Source: an uncultured Collinsella sp. (GTDB lineage Bacteria; Actinomycetota; Coriobacteriia; Coriobacteriales; Coriobacteriaceae). Taken from it: 21,004 bases of DNA. The notes beneath the pieces are model-generated. The model saw only the letters and a program-made list of their open reading frames with translations. It was not told where the DNA came from and searched no databases. Shown here piece after piece: positions 1 through 8,672 of the stretch. How positions within the stretch are numbered: position 1 is the first letter of the stretch; every line of letters starts with the position of its first letter. The stretch covers positions 1-21,004 of the forward strand of contig CAUAWV010000039.1 in NCBI GenBank assembly GCA_958433005.1, written 5' to 3'. The position numbers and the translations under genes are program-made.

Positions 1-975
1 CTTGGCATCGCCGCTGCCAATGCGCTGCTGCTCATGCCGTGGTGGATCAAGCTGCTCAAGGTCGAGGGTGTCGGCCAGCAGGTTCGTGCCGACGGCCCCA
101 AGCGTCATTTGGTTAAGCAGGGAACGCCCACCATGGGTGGCGTTGTCATCCTCGTCGCGATCTCGCTGACCTGCCTGCTGATGGGCAAGCTCACCACCGA
201 GCTCGTGCTCGTGCTGCTCGCCACGCTGGCGACCGGCGTGCTGGGCCTGATTGACGACCTGACCTCCGTTACGCATGGGCGCTCGCTCGGTCTGACGCCT
301 CATGCCAAGATGATCGGCCTAACCATTATCTGTGTCACCTTTACGGTACTTGCCGTCAACTGGTGCGGCGTCGCCCCCGAGATTCGTTTTCCCGGCGGCC
401 TGACGATCGACCTTGGCGTGCTTTCGACCACCATCTGCGGCCTTTCGTTCCCGTGGCTCTACATTGTCTTTTGCTGGCTGATGATCGCCGGTCTTTCTAA
501 TGCCGTGAACCTGACCGATGGCCTTGACGGTCTTGCTGGCGGCACCTCCATGATCGCCATGCTCGCCATGGCTGCGATGGCGTTTTTGCACGGAGACGTG
601 AACCTGTCCATCTTCTGCACCGCGTGTGCCGGTGCCTGCTTGGGCTTTCTGTGGTTCAACTGCTATCCGGCGAGCATCTTTATGGGCGATACCGGCTCGC
701 TTGCTCTGGGTGCCGCGTTTGCCTGTACGTCCATCATGACTAACACCGAGGTCGTCTCCCTCATCATCGGTGGCCTGTTTATCGTTGAGACCCTGTCGGT
801 CATGATTCAGGTTGTCTACTTCCACTTTACGCACAAGCGCGTCTTCCTTATGGCGCCCATCCATCATCATTTCGAAAAGAAGGGTTGGGCCGAGACCAAG
901 GTCGTCATCCGTTTTTGGATTATCGCTGCGGCATTTGGTGCCGTTGGCCTTGCCCTGTTCTTCCAGTTGGGATAG
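1..975 (+). CDS. mraY: Phospho-MurNAc-pentapeptide transferase MraY, 5' end cut by window edge
   Basis: MraY transfers phospho-MurNAc-pentapeptide from UDP to undecaprenyl phosphate at the inner face of the membrane, giving lipid I, the first membrane step of peptidoglycan synthesis. The reading frame is open from base 1, and the residues before the first ATG (base 34) still look like the family's first membrane helix and cytosolic loop, so the true start lies left of the window. About 324 residues are present against about 320-360 in the family. Visible family motifs are TPTMGG near the start, the Asp pair in LIDDL, NLTDGLDGLAGG, FMGDTGSLALG and the His-rich APIHHHFEKKGW loop near the C-terminus. 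Many hydrophobic helices separate them. murD follows after 9 nt, so the two are probably co-transcribed. Identity is near certain; only the start is missing. Confidence 0.97.
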   Translation, partial: LGIAAANALLLMPWWIKLLKVEGVGQQVRADGPKRHLVKQGTPTMGGVVILVAISLTCLLMGKLTTELVLVLLATLATGVLGLIDDLTSVTHGRSLGLTPHAKMIGLTIICVTFTVLAVNWCGVAPEIRFPGGLTIDLGVLSTTICGLSFPWLYIVFCWLMIAGLSNAVNLTDGLDGLAGGTSMIAMLAMAAMAFLHGDVNLSIFCTACAGACLGFLWFNCYPASIFMGDTGSLALGAAFACTSIMTNTEVVSLIIGGLFIVETLSVMIQVVYFHFTHKRVFLMAPIHHHFEKKGWAETKVVIRFWIIAAAFGAVGLALFFQLG

Positions 976-984
976 TGGTCTTTC

Positions 985-2391
985 ATGCCTCTTGCTGATG
1001 TCTTTAGCCTGCTCGTTTTGGGTCAGGGCAAATCCGGTCTCGATGTCGCCCGCTGGGCGCTGGCACATCCAGAGCGCGTAAGCGCCGTTACCGTGTATGG
1101 CGGCGGCACCTCTGAGCCCAATGACGCCACGCGTGCGCTCGAGGCTGCCGGTGCGTCGTTTGTCTATGGGACCGAACAGGTCGAGGGCGCCTATGACGTA
1201 TGCGTGACGTGCCCGGGCATCTCGGAGTTCTCGGGCTTCTTTAAGGCCGGGCGCGAGCATGCCGCCCAGATTATGGGTGAGCCCGAGTTTGCCTATCGCC
1301 TGTCGCCCGATAACTGGATTGCCATCACGGGCACCAACGGCAAGACGACCACCACGTCGCTGACCGATTATCTGCTCAAGGCTTCCGGTGAGGCCAGTGT
1401 AGCTGTCGGCAACATCGGCGAGCCGCCTATCAACGAGATTGACGGCCGAGCCCACAACGAGTGGTTTGTGGCTGAGCTCTCGAGCTATCAGATTGCTACG
1501 ACCACCGAGCTCCACCCTCGCGTGGCGGTGCTGCTCAACATCACTCCCGACCACTTGGGCTGGCATAAGAGCCATAAGAACTATGCGCTTGCCAAGATCA
1601 AACTGTTTGACAATATGGTCGATGACGATCTGGTGGTCGTCGACGTCGAAGACGCCGGCATTCACGAGTTCGATGAGTACATCTACACGCCGGGTCGTCG
1701 CATCTGCAAGGTTGCCTTTGACGAGCCAGAGGGTGAGGATGTCGCCTTTGTGCGCGATGGCAAAATGATCGTGCGCCTGAAGGGCGTCGAGACCCCGCTC
1801 ATCGCTACATCCGAGCTCAAGATCTCGGGCCATCACAATGTTATCAATGCCCTGTGCGCTGCCACGGCTGTCCTGGCCGTCGGTGCCAATCCCGAGGGCA
1901 TTTGCCGCGGTCTGGCCTCGTTCCAGCCGCTCGAGCATCGCGTGGAGCCGTGCGGCGAGATTGACGGTGTGCGCTACGTCAACGATTCCAAGGCGACCAA
2001 CACCGACGCGGTCGAGAAGGCACTGACGGCATTTCCCGATGACGACGTGATCTTGCTGCTCGGCGGCCACGATAAGGGCACGCCGCTCACGGACTTCGCG
2101 CGCGTTGTTATGGATAACGTGCGCTCGGTCGTCTGCTTTGGCGATGCGCGCGAGCGCTTCACCGCCGCTATGGACGAGGCCGATGTCGATGGCGATGTGG
2201 ATATCGCCCAGGCGGATGACCTACGCGATGCCGTGGACGTTGCCCGTTCGCTGTCGAGCCGTGGCGACGTGATCTTACTTTCTCCTGCCTGCTCTTCGTT
2301 CGATGAGTTCTCGGGCTATGAGGAGCGCGGCCGCGTGTTTAAGGACTATGTGGCCCAGCTTGCCGCTGCAGCGAAATCGCAAATGGAATAG
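985..2391 (+). CDS. murD: UDP-N-acetylmuramoyl-L-alanine:D-glutamate ligase MurD
   Basis: MurD is the cytosolic Mur ligase that adds D-glutamate to UDP-MurNAc-L-alanine using ATP. The 468-residue product has the usual three domains. An N-terminal nucleotide-binding fold begins with LVLGQGKSG. The ATPase core has GTNGKTT at residues 116-122, AELSSYQ near 163 and NITPDHLGWH near 185. The C-terminal domain carries the MurD hallmarks NDSKATN, LLGGHDKGT and SPACSSFDEF. Length is normal for the family. The ATG at 985 lies 9 nt after mraY and has only a weak Shine-Dalgarno sequence, so translation may depend on coupling to mraY. Start choice is moderately sure because the protein begins directly with the expected first beta strand. 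The gene sits in the usual place between mraY and ftsW. Confidence 0.97.
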   Translation: MPLADVFSLLVLGQGKSGLDVARWALAHPERVSAVTVYGGGTSEPNDATRALEAAGASFVYGTEQVEGAYDVCVTCPGISEFSGFFKAGREHAAQIMGEPEFAYRLSPDNWIAITGTNGKTTTTSLTDYLLKASGEASVAVGNIGEPPINEIDGRAHNEWFVAELSSYQIATTTELHPRVAVLLNITPDHLGWHKSHKNYALAKIKLFDNMVDDDLVVVDVEDAGIHEFDEYIYTPGRRICKVAFDEPEGEDVAFVRDGKMIVRLKGVETPLIATSELKISGHHNVINALCAATAVLAVGANPEGICRGLASFQPLEHRVEPCGEIDGVRYVNDSKATNTDAVEKALTAFPDDDVILLLGGHDKGTPLTDFARVVMDNVRSVVCFGDARERFTAAMDEADVDGDVDIAQADDLRDAVDVARSLSSRGDVILLSPACSSFDEFSGYEERGRVFKDYVAQLAAAAKSQME

Positions 2392-2400
2392 GGGTTGCCG

Positions 2401-3921
2401 GTGAGAGAGGAGAGCCCCCGACAAGGTATGAGGAGGCCCGACTCGGACCGTGCTTCCTCGCGGCGTAGCACACCGCGTTCCGGTCGCGGCGGGCGGTCGT
2501 TTAGCGAACGCTATATTGCCGGCGTTCCCGCCCGCATCATGCGCCCCCGTCTGATATTCATGGCCTGTCTGTTTATCTTGGTGTGTTTTGGCCTGCTGAT
2601 GGTGTACTCGGCGTCTTCGGTCGAGGCGCTGCACGAGAATGGCTCAGCGACGTTTTTTCTGGGTCGACAGGCTGCGTTTGCCGTGGTCGGTGTTCTGGCG
2701 CTGATTGCCATCGTGCGCGTTTTGCCGGACAGCTGGTTTGGGGAGGATGTGCTCAGGATCTTCCTCATAGGCATGATAGGGCTACTGTTTCTGGTGTTCT
2801 TGGTGGGCAGCGGCAGCCGTGGCGCCACGCGCTGGCTCAACATCGCCGGCATTCAGTTCCAGCCTTCCGAGTTTTTAAAGCCATTTGCCATTGCGTATTC
2901 GGCCATCATGCTCGATCGCTTCTTTTCGCCCGGTGGCAACATCAACGAATTCCTTCGCAAGATGGGCATCTACCTGGGCATTTCGCTCTTTCTGATCTTT
3001 ATCCAGCCCGATTTCGGTACCGTCCTGATCATCCTGTTGACCCTCATGTGCATGGCGTTGTTTGCGGGTCTCGACCCCAGATTTATCATCGGCGTGCTAA
3101 TCTTCGGCATTCTCGTGATCGTGATTGCGCTTGTCGCAGAGCCATACCGTATGGTGCGTATTCAGGTTGCCTTGAACCCTTGGGCCGACGAGTATGGTGA
3201 CGGCTATCAGGCCACGCTTGCCATCATGGCCTTTGCCTCGGGCGGTCTGTTCGGCCGTGGCATCGGCAACTCAACCATGAAGTACTCGTATCTGCCCGAG
3301 GCGCACAATGACTACATCCTGGCCATCATTGGCGAGGAAGTCGGTTTTGTCGGAACCGTCCTGTTCTTCTTGGTGTTTGCGATGCTGATCTACTCGGCGT
3401 TTCGCATTGCCGAGCAGGCGACCGATCGTCGGGGCGCGCTCATGGCGTCTGGCTCTGCGGTCATTCTCCCGGTGCAGTTTTTGATCAATGCGCTGGGCAT
3501 CCTCAACGTGTTTCCCATGACGGGCAAACCGTTGCCGTTTATTAGCTATGGCGGTTCGTCGATTATTGTGTCGCTTATGCTTGCCGGTCTGATCCTACGC
3601 GTTTCGTACGAGAGCGCCCGTCGCGATGAGTACGACCGTCGCCGCGAGAGCTTTGCCGTTATGGATGAGAGTACCGCCGGCGTGCCCCACGTGCGCGGCG
3701 AGCGGTCTTCGCGTAACGGCTTTACCGTTCTGGATGGCTCTGCGACCGAGCCGGCAGCCCGTCCGCGTCAGCGAACGGCGCCGCAAGGTCGTCCGCAGCG
3801 CCCAACTCCTCGCAATGCGGGCGGCGGATATAATCGAATCGATTTGAACTCGGACCCGTCGGCGCGTTTGCGCACCGACGACCAGGGACCGCGTGTACGA
3901 AGGGACTACCATGACCGATAA
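2401..3921 (+). CDS. ftsW: Lipid II polymerase (SEDS glycosyltransferase) FtsW
   Basis: FtsW is a SEDS-family membrane glycosyltransferase that polymerises lipid II at the septum with its partner transpeptidase. About ten hydrophobic helices are visible. Diagnostic motifs are GATRWLNI followed by FQPSEFLK, QPDFGTVLI, the loop NPWADEYGDGYQ, EAHNDYILAIIGEE (its Asp matches the essential SEDS Asp) and GKPLPFISYGGSS. GTG 2401 is preferred because GGGG at 2391-2394 is 6 nt upstream; TTG 2395 and ATG 2428 are in-frame alternatives. The protein has about 506 residues, against 414 in E. coli. The excess is a basic, Ser/Arg-rich N-terminal tail of about 45 residues and a Pro/Arg/Gln-rich cytosolic C-terminal tail of about 110 residues, resembling long actinobacterial FtsW tails. 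It overlaps murG by 11 nt. RodA and SpoVE are paralogues, but the dcw location supports FtsW. Confidence 0.95.
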   Translation: MREESPRQGMRRPDSDRASSRRSTPRSGRGGRSFSERYIAGVPARIMRPRLIFMACLFILVCFGLLMVYSASSVEALHENGSATFFLGRQAAFAVVGVLALIAIVRVLPDSWFGEDVLRIFLIGMIGLLFLVFLVGSGSRGATRWLNIAGIQFQPSEFLKPFAIAYSAIMLDRFFSPGGNINEFLRKMGIYLGISLFLIFIQPDFGTVLIILLTLMCMALFAGLDPRFIIGVLIFGILVIVIALVAEPYRMVRIQVALNPWADEYGDGYQATLAIMAFASGGLFGRGIGNSTMKYSYLPEAHNDYILAIIGEEVGFVGTVLFFLVFAMLIYSAFRIAEQATDRRGALMASGSAVILPVQFLINALGILNVFPMTGKPLPFISYGGSSIIVSLMLAGLILRVSYESARRDEYDRRRESFAVMDESTAGVPHVRGERSSRNGFTVLDGSATEPAARPRQRTAPQGRPQRPTPRNAGGGYNRIDLNSDPSARLRTDDQGPRVRRDYHDR

Positions 3922-5026
3922 GATGACCGTTGCTATTGCAGCCGGCGGCACGGCAGGGCATATCAACCCCGCGCTCGCCTTGGCCGAAGAGCTGCGTGAC
4001 CGTGGCCACCACGTTGTGTTCGTGGGCCAGTCGCGCAAGCTCGAGGGTCGTCTGGTCCCCGAGGCTGGGTTTGATTTTGTGCCCATTACGGTTACGGGCT
4101 TCGACCGCTCCCGTCCTTGGACGGCGCTGACCTCGCTGTGGCGTGTCAACAAGGCCAAGCGTGCGCTCGCCAGTCATTTCTCAAAGGTCGGCAAGCCTGA
4201 TGCCGCCATCGGTTTTGGTGCCTATGTCGAGGTTCCGCTGCTGGGGTGGTGCAAGGGCGCAGGCGTTCCGTATCTGCTGCATGAGCAGAACTCTGTTCCG
4301 GGCCTGGCCAACAAGATGATGAACTCCCACGCCGCTCGCGTGTGCATCTCGGTGCCGGCAGCGCGCTCGGTCTTTGAGCGCGAAGGTGACCCTGACCACG
4401 TGCTCATGACCGGCAACCCCGTACGTCGCTCGGTGATCGAGGGCGATCGCGCTCGCGGCCGCAAGGCACTTGGCGTTCCCAAGGACGCTACGCTGCTGCT
4501 CGTCTTTGGCGGTTCACTTGGCGCCCAGCACCTCAACGAGCGCGCGGTTTCGCTCAAAAACGAGCTGCTTTCGCGCAAGAACCTCTATGTGTTGCATTCG
4601 ACGGGTGCCGACGGCTTTGAGGAGACCGAGCGCGCTTTGGCGCTGACGCCCGAGGAGGCGAAGCGTTACCGCGTCCAGCCTTACATCGACAACATGGGCG
4701 ATATGCTGGCTGCTGCCGATTTGGTGCTCTCGCGTTCGGGTGCATCGAGCGTGGCCGAGATCGCTGCGCTCGCCGTGCCCTCGATACTCGTGCCGTATCC
4801 GCATGCGACGGCCGACCACCAAACCACCAATGCCCGTTATCTGGTCGACGCCGGGGCCGGCGTGCTCTGTGCCGATGCCGATATCGACGGTTCTGCCTTT
4901 GCCGATGAGCTGCTGCACCTGGTCGATGACGCGGCAGAGCGCGACGTCATGCGTCAGGCGGCGCGTGGTCTGGCTCAGGATAGGGCCGCCGCTCTTCTGG
5001 CCGATGCGGTAGAGGGTTTGCGTTAG
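3911..5026 (+). CDS. murG: Lipid II synthase, UDP-GlcNAc transferase MurG
   Basis: MurG adds GlcNAc from UDP-GlcNAc to lipid I on the inner membrane face, forming lipid II for FtsW. The 371-residue product has a two-domain GT-B fold. The N-terminal domain carries GGTAGHINPA (residues 12-21; Ala replaces the middle Gly of the common GGTGGH) and LLHEQNSVPG with HEQN at 124-127. The C-terminal nucleotide-sugar domain carries FGGSLGAQHLN, SRSGASSVAEI and PYPHATADHQ. ATG 3911 is chosen over the in-frame GTG 3893 because AAGGGA lies just upstream and the mature fold begins immediately after it. The gene overlaps the end of ftsW by 11 nt, which implies translational coupling. Length fits the family. 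Confidence 0.97.
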   Translation: MTDKMTVAIAAGGTAGHINPALALAEELRDRGHHVVFVGQSRKLEGRLVPEAGFDFVPITVTGFDRSRPWTALTSLWRVNKAKRALASHFSKVGKPDAAIGFGAYVEVPLLGWCKGAGVPYLLHEQNSVPGLANKMMNSHAARVCISVPAARSVFEREGDPDHVLMTGNPVRRSVIEGDRARGRKALGVPKDATLLLVFGGSLGAQHLNERAVSLKNELLSRKNLYVLHSTGADGFEETERALALTPEEAKRYRVQPYIDNMGDMLAAADLVLSRSGASSVAEIAALAVPSILVPYPHATADHQTTNARYLVDAGAGVLCADADIDGSAFADELLHLVDDAAERDVMRQAARGLAQDRAAALLADAVEGLR

Positions 5027-5123
5027 TTAGACGGGATATCGTCGGTCGCCCTCGCGCTGATGCAGTAGGTGCGGTACAGTTAACGGGTTACAGGCAGTGT
5101 TTACGCAAGGAGTACACGAGCAC

Positions 5124-6542
5124 ATGGCTGATTCCCAGACTGCAACCTCCGCGCCCGAGTTTAAGAGCGCCCACTTTATCGGTATCGGCGGCGCCGGCAT
5201 GAGCGGCATCGCCCTCGTTCTGCACGAGCGCGGTTATGCCGTTACCGGCTCCGACCTTAAGACATCACGTTATATCCGCCAGCTTACACGCGCTGGTGTG
5301 AAGGTGCATGTGGGCCATGAGGCAGCCACGATCGACGAGGTCAAGCCCGACGTGGTTGTTGTCTCCACCGCTATTCCGGAGTCCAACCCTGAGCTCGTGC
5401 GCGCTCGCGAGCTGGGCATTCCCGTGTGGCCCCGTGCCAAGATGCTCTCTGCTTTGGGCCACGGCTACACTACCGTCGCTGTTGCCGGCACGCATGGCAA
5501 GACCACCACGTCTTCGATGTGCGCCACCATGCTCGACCGCATGGGTCTGGATCCGAGCTTCTTGATCGGCGGCATCGTCGAGGGCTATGACACGAACGGC
5601 AAGAACGGCTCGGGCGACTACTTTGTCGCCGAGGCCGACGAGTCCGACAGCTCCTTCCTGTTCCTGAACCCCAACGTAGTCATTGTGACCAACGTCGAGG
5701 CCGACCACCTCGATCACTACTCGGGTATCGAGGAGATCGAGGCAACTTTCGCCAAATTCATGAGCCTGGTGGGCGAGGACGGCACCGTCATCGTCTGTGG
5801 TGAGGACCCGCATCTGGTCGAGCTCGCCAAGTCGACGGGCCGTCACGTGCTTTCCTACGGCTTTGCCGAGAGCAACGACATCGTCTGCGTGCACCCGGAT
5901 GTCAAGGGCATCCAGAGTGACTTTATCGTTCGCTTTGAGGACGGCACTGAGCACACTGTGGAGATCAAGAGCAACCCCGGTCGCCACAACATGCTCAACG
6001 CCACGGCGGTGCTCACCGTCGCCCATGTCCTGGGCCTTGACATCGACGCCGCCGCCAAGGCGCTCTCGAGCTTTGAGGGCGTCCGCCGTCGCTTTACCCA
6101 CGTGGGCGATATCGATGGCATCACCGTGGTCGATGATTACGGCCATCACCCCACCGAGATCAAGGCGACGCTTGCTGCCGCTTCCTCGCTGGGCTACAAG
6201 CACGTCGATGTCGTGTTCCAGCCGCACCGCTATTCGCGCCTGCAGGCCCTGTGCGACGACTTTGCCGATGCATTTGCCAATGCCGATAAACTGCTGCTGA
6301 TTGATGTGTTCTCGGCTGGCGAGATGCCCATTCCGGGTGTCACCTCTAAGATGCTCGCCGATACCGTGCGCGCCAAGCATCCTGGCAAGGAGGTCGTGTA
6401 CTGCTCCAGCCGTCTTGAGCTCAATCAGGAGCTCGAGCAGATGGTGGGCGAGGGCGACCTGCTGCTCACCATGGGTGCCGGCGACGTTACGACCGTCGGT
6501 CCCGAGTTTATCGAGTATCTGACTGCCAAGAAAGACGCTTAA
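5124..6542 (+). CDS. murC: UDP-N-acetylmuramate:L-alanine ligase MurC
   Basis: MurC is the ATP-dependent ligase that adds the first stem-peptide residue, L-alanine, to UDP-MurNAc. The 472-residue product shows HFIGIGGAGMSGIA (about 17-30), AGTHGKTTT (about 121-129), EADESDSSFL, NVEADHLDHY, NPGRHNMLN, DDYGHHPTEI and FQPHRYSR, all typical of MurC. ATG 5124 is preferred to the in-frame GTG 5097: AAGGAG at 5107-5112 lies 11 nt upstream of the ATG, a rather long spacing, while GTG 5097 has no good Shine-Dalgarno sequence. The 97-nt gap after murG is the largest within the murD-ftsQ run and could hold a weak internal promoter. murB follows 5 nt after the stop. Confidence 0.97.
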   Translation: MADSQTATSAPEFKSAHFIGIGGAGMSGIALVLHERGYAVTGSDLKTSRYIRQLTRAGVKVHVGHEAATIDEVKPDVVVVSTAIPESNPELVRARELGIPVWPRAKMLSALGHGYTTVAVAGTHGKTTTSSMCATMLDRMGLDPSFLIGGIVEGYDTNGKNGSGDYFVAEADESDSSFLFLNPNVVIVTNVEADHLDHYSGIEEIEATFAKFMSLVGEDGTVIVCGEDPHLVELAKSTGRHVLSYGFAESNDIVCVHPDVKGIQSDFIVRFEDGTEHTVEIKSNPGRHNMLNATAVLTVAHVLGLDIDAAAKALSSFEGVRRRFTHVGDIDGITVVDDYGHHPTEIKATLAAASSLGYKHVDVVFQPHRYSRLQALCDDFADAFANADKLLLIDVFSAGEMPIPGVTSKMLADTVRAKHPGKEVVYCSSRLELNQELEQMVGEGDLLLTMGAGDVTTVGPEFIEYLTAKKDA

Positions 6543-6547
6543 GTCTA

Positions 6548-7459
6548 ATGGGTCTGTTTAACGCCGTCATGGCGCTCTCGGGCATGATCGACACGGATGT
6601 GATCGAGGACGAGCGCCTTGCGCGTCATACGAGCTATCGTATCGGCGGCAAGGCCGACCTCTTTGTGACGTGCCATAGCTATCATGCCCTCCGCCGCGCC
6701 GTGGCGGTGCTCGATCGCGAGCAGGTGCCGTGGGTCATCATCGGCAAGGGCTCCAATCTGCTGGTTGCCGATGGCGGTTATCGCGGTGCCGTCATTTCGC
6801 TCGGACGTGAGTTTCAGCGCACGGTTGTTGCCGATGACGGTTGTATGCTGACGGTCGGTGCGGGCGTGATGTTTGCGCGCCTGGTCAACGATGCCCTGTC
6901 GCGTAGCCTCTCGGGCCTTGAGTTTGCCGTTGGCATTCCTGGTTCGGTCGGCGGTGCGATATCTATGAATGCCGGCACACGGACCGAGTGGATTGGCTCG
7001 CTGGTTGAGGATGTCGTAACGTTTGACCCGGCATCCGGTATCAAGCATTATGCGGGGTCCGAGATCACTTGGGGCTACCGCGAATGTAGCCTTCCCCGCA
7101 ATGAGATCATCCTCGAGTGCGTGCTCAAGCTTAAACCGGCGCCCAAGGCCGACATTCGCGAGCGCATGGAGCGGTACCTTACAAGGCGCAAGCGTACGCA
7201 GCCCATGGGTCGCGCATCCTGCGGGTCTGTCTTTCGCAACCCGCCCGATGCGAGTGTGGGCAAGCTTATCGAGGATTGTGGATTAAAGGGTTTTTCGATT
7301 GGCGGCGCGGAAGTTTCGCCCGTTCACGCTAATTTTATCGTTAATAACGGAACTGCCTCGGCCGATGACGTTGCCGCGGTTATTAGACATGTGCACGGAA
7401 AGGTGAGGGAGGCGTATGGCATCGAGCTCAGACCGGAAGTTAAATTCCTCGGCTTCTAG
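6548..7459 (+). CDS. murB: UDP-N-acetylenolpyruvoylglucosamine reductase MurB
   Basis: MurB reduces the enolpyruvyl group of UDP-GlcNAc-enolpyruvate with NADPH and bound FAD, producing UDP-MurNAc in the cytosol. The 303-residue product has the FAD-binding motifs HTSYRIGGKAD (27-37), GKGSNLLV (66-73) and GIPGSVGGAISMNAG (129-143). The C-terminal substrate domain has SCGSVFRNP, with Ser227 as probable proton donor, and a late Glu in LRPEVKF (Glu297). The SCGSVF form and the length point to the shorter type II MurB class. The ATG at 6548 is only 5 nt past the murC stop and has no strong Shine-Dalgarno sequence, so reinitiation after murC is likely. ATGs at 6569 and 6584 are less convincing. Its 3' end overlaps ftsQ by 44 nt. 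Confidence 0.96.
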   Translation: MGLFNAVMALSGMIDTDVIEDERLARHTSYRIGGKADLFVTCHSYHALRRAVAVLDREQVPWVIIGKGSNLLVADGGYRGAVISLGREFQRTVVADDGCMLTVGAGVMFARLVNDALSRSLSGLEFAVGIPGSVGGAISMNAGTRTEWIGSLVEDVVTFDPASGIKHYAGSEITWGYRECSLPRNEIILECVLKLKPAPKADIRERMERYLTRRKRTQPMGRASCGSVFRNPPDASVGKLIEDCGLKGFSIGGAEVSPVHANFIVNNGTASADDVAAVIRHVHGKVREAYGIELRPEVKFLGF

Positions 7460-8672
7460 AGCATCGAAACCCACCTTCCGCCGCGCCGGAGGGCGTTCCG
7501 GCGCGCCTGCCAAACCTCAACGCAATACCGTCGCGCACTCTAAGTCTGTCGGGCATGCTCGACAGACCAGTCGTCCGGTCGTCGGCTCGCAGCTCGGTAA
7601 TCGTCCGGCCGCAAAAAAGTCCTCGCGTCCCTCGGTGACGTCAAAGCCTGTTATGGGCGCCAAGCCTGCCCGTCCCATGGCAGCTCCCAAGCCCTCGACG
7701 GGAACTAAAGCGGCGCGTCCAGGTCGCACGCTGGGCGCATCGAAACCGCGCTCGCTGACATCGGTGCCGGCTACCGCCAAGAAGCCTTCGAGTAAAAAAG
7801 GTTTCAACCCGTTATCTTCACTTGGAGCGATGGCAAATAAAACATCAGACGCCGCTTCTGTCGTTACAGGCAAAGGCAAAATCGTGGGCGGCGTTCTGGC
7901 CGTCTTGGCCGTGCTCGTCGTCGTTGCCATCGTGGTGATCAACTCTGGACTGTTTACTGCCACTGATATTCAGATTCAAGGCAGCGAGCATGTGACGAAG
8001 CACGATGCTATCCAGCTGATCGACTTGCCCGAGGGAACGTCGCTTTTTAACGTCGATCCCGACCAGATTACCGAGGATCTCAAGCAGAACCCGTGGGTTT
8101 CGGGCGTGGATGTCCAGCGCCAGTTTCCCCATACGCTTATCATCACGCCGACGGAGCGTAAAGTTATCGCCATTGCGTATATCAGCTCCGACGACCTTGC
8201 CTGGGCTATCGGAGACGATGACACCTGGATCGCCCCGCTGTCGACGTCGGTCGAAGTGGACGACCAGGGCAACGTCATCACGACAGGGCAGGGCTCAAAT
8301 ACCTTGACCGGAATCGATGCCGCGCTGGCGCTCGCCAAGCATTATGGCGCGGTGTTGTTGACTGATGTCTCGGCGGATGTCGCTCCGGTTTCCGGCCAGG
8401 CGGTTAACTCCAAAGCCGTTAAGGCCGGCCTGGATTATGTGCGTGGTTTTTCGAGCGAGTTCTTGGGACAAGTCAAGGATATTTCCACGCCTTCGGTCGA
8501 AGCCATCTCGGCAAACCTCAATAACGGCATTGAGGTGTCGCTGGGCGATTCGGACGATATCGCCAAGAAGGAACGCGTAGTCACCAAGTTGCTTTCGCAG
8601 GTAGAGGGCGTAACGTATATCAATGTGCGCTCTCCGGGCAACTACACATTTAGGAATGCTCCGACCTCGTAG
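7416..8672 (+). CDS. ftsQ: Division protein FtsQ (DivIB) with long basic N-terminal tail
   Basis: FtsQ is a bitopic scaffold of the divisome that links FtsB/FtsL and FtsW to the septum. The 418-residue product has a Lys/Arg/Ser/Pro/Ala-rich, probably disordered cytosolic tail of about 150 residues. One transmembrane helix follows at about 156-178 (VGGVLAVLAVLVVVAIVVIN), then an extracytoplasmic POTRA domain at about 182-250 (QIQGSEHVTKHDAI, NPWVSGVDVQRQFPHTL, ERKVIAIA), and the FtsQ C-terminal domain. The start overlaps murB by 44 nt, and GGGAGG at 7407-7412 sits close to the ATG. POTRA arrangement and position just before ftsZ identify it. ftsA, found here in many other phyla, is absent, as expected for Actinobacteria. 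Confidence 0.93.
   Translation: MASSSDRKLNSSASRASKPTFRRAGGRSGAPAKPQRNTVAHSKSVGHARQTSRPVVGSQLGNRPAAKKSSRPSVTSKPVMGAKPARPMAAPKPSTGTKAARPGRTLGASKPRSLTSVPATAKKPSSKKGFNPLSSLGAMANKTSDAASVVTGKGKIVGGVLAVLAVLVVVAIVVINSGLFTATDIQIQGSEHVTKHDAIQLIDLPEGTSLFNVDPDQITEDLKQNPWVSGVDVQRQFPHTLIITPTERKVIAIAYISSDDLAWAIGDDDTWIAPLSTSVEVDDQGNVITTGQGSNTLTGIDAALALAKHYGAVLLTDVSADVAPVSGQAVNSKAVKAGLDYVRGFSSEFLGQVKDISTPSVEAISANLNNGIEVSLGDSDDIAKKERVVTKLLSQVEGVTYINVRSPGNYTFRNAPTS

Noticed and set aside
319..2070. 583-codon open frame on the minus strand across mraY and murD
   Set aside because: It lies opposite two clearly conserved genes, has no recognisable domain and reads as Asp/Gly/His/Arg-rich filler, typical of antisense frames in GC-rich DNA.
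3935..3950. Ala for Gly in the MurG glycine motif (GGTAGH) as a sign of an altered enzyme
   Set aside because: Ala at this position is, as far as I recall, common in actinobacterial MurG, and all other motifs are intact.
5265..6380. 371-codon minus-strand open frame within murC
   Set aside because: Fully opposite MurC, whose motifs are intact; composition is that of a codon-bias shadow.
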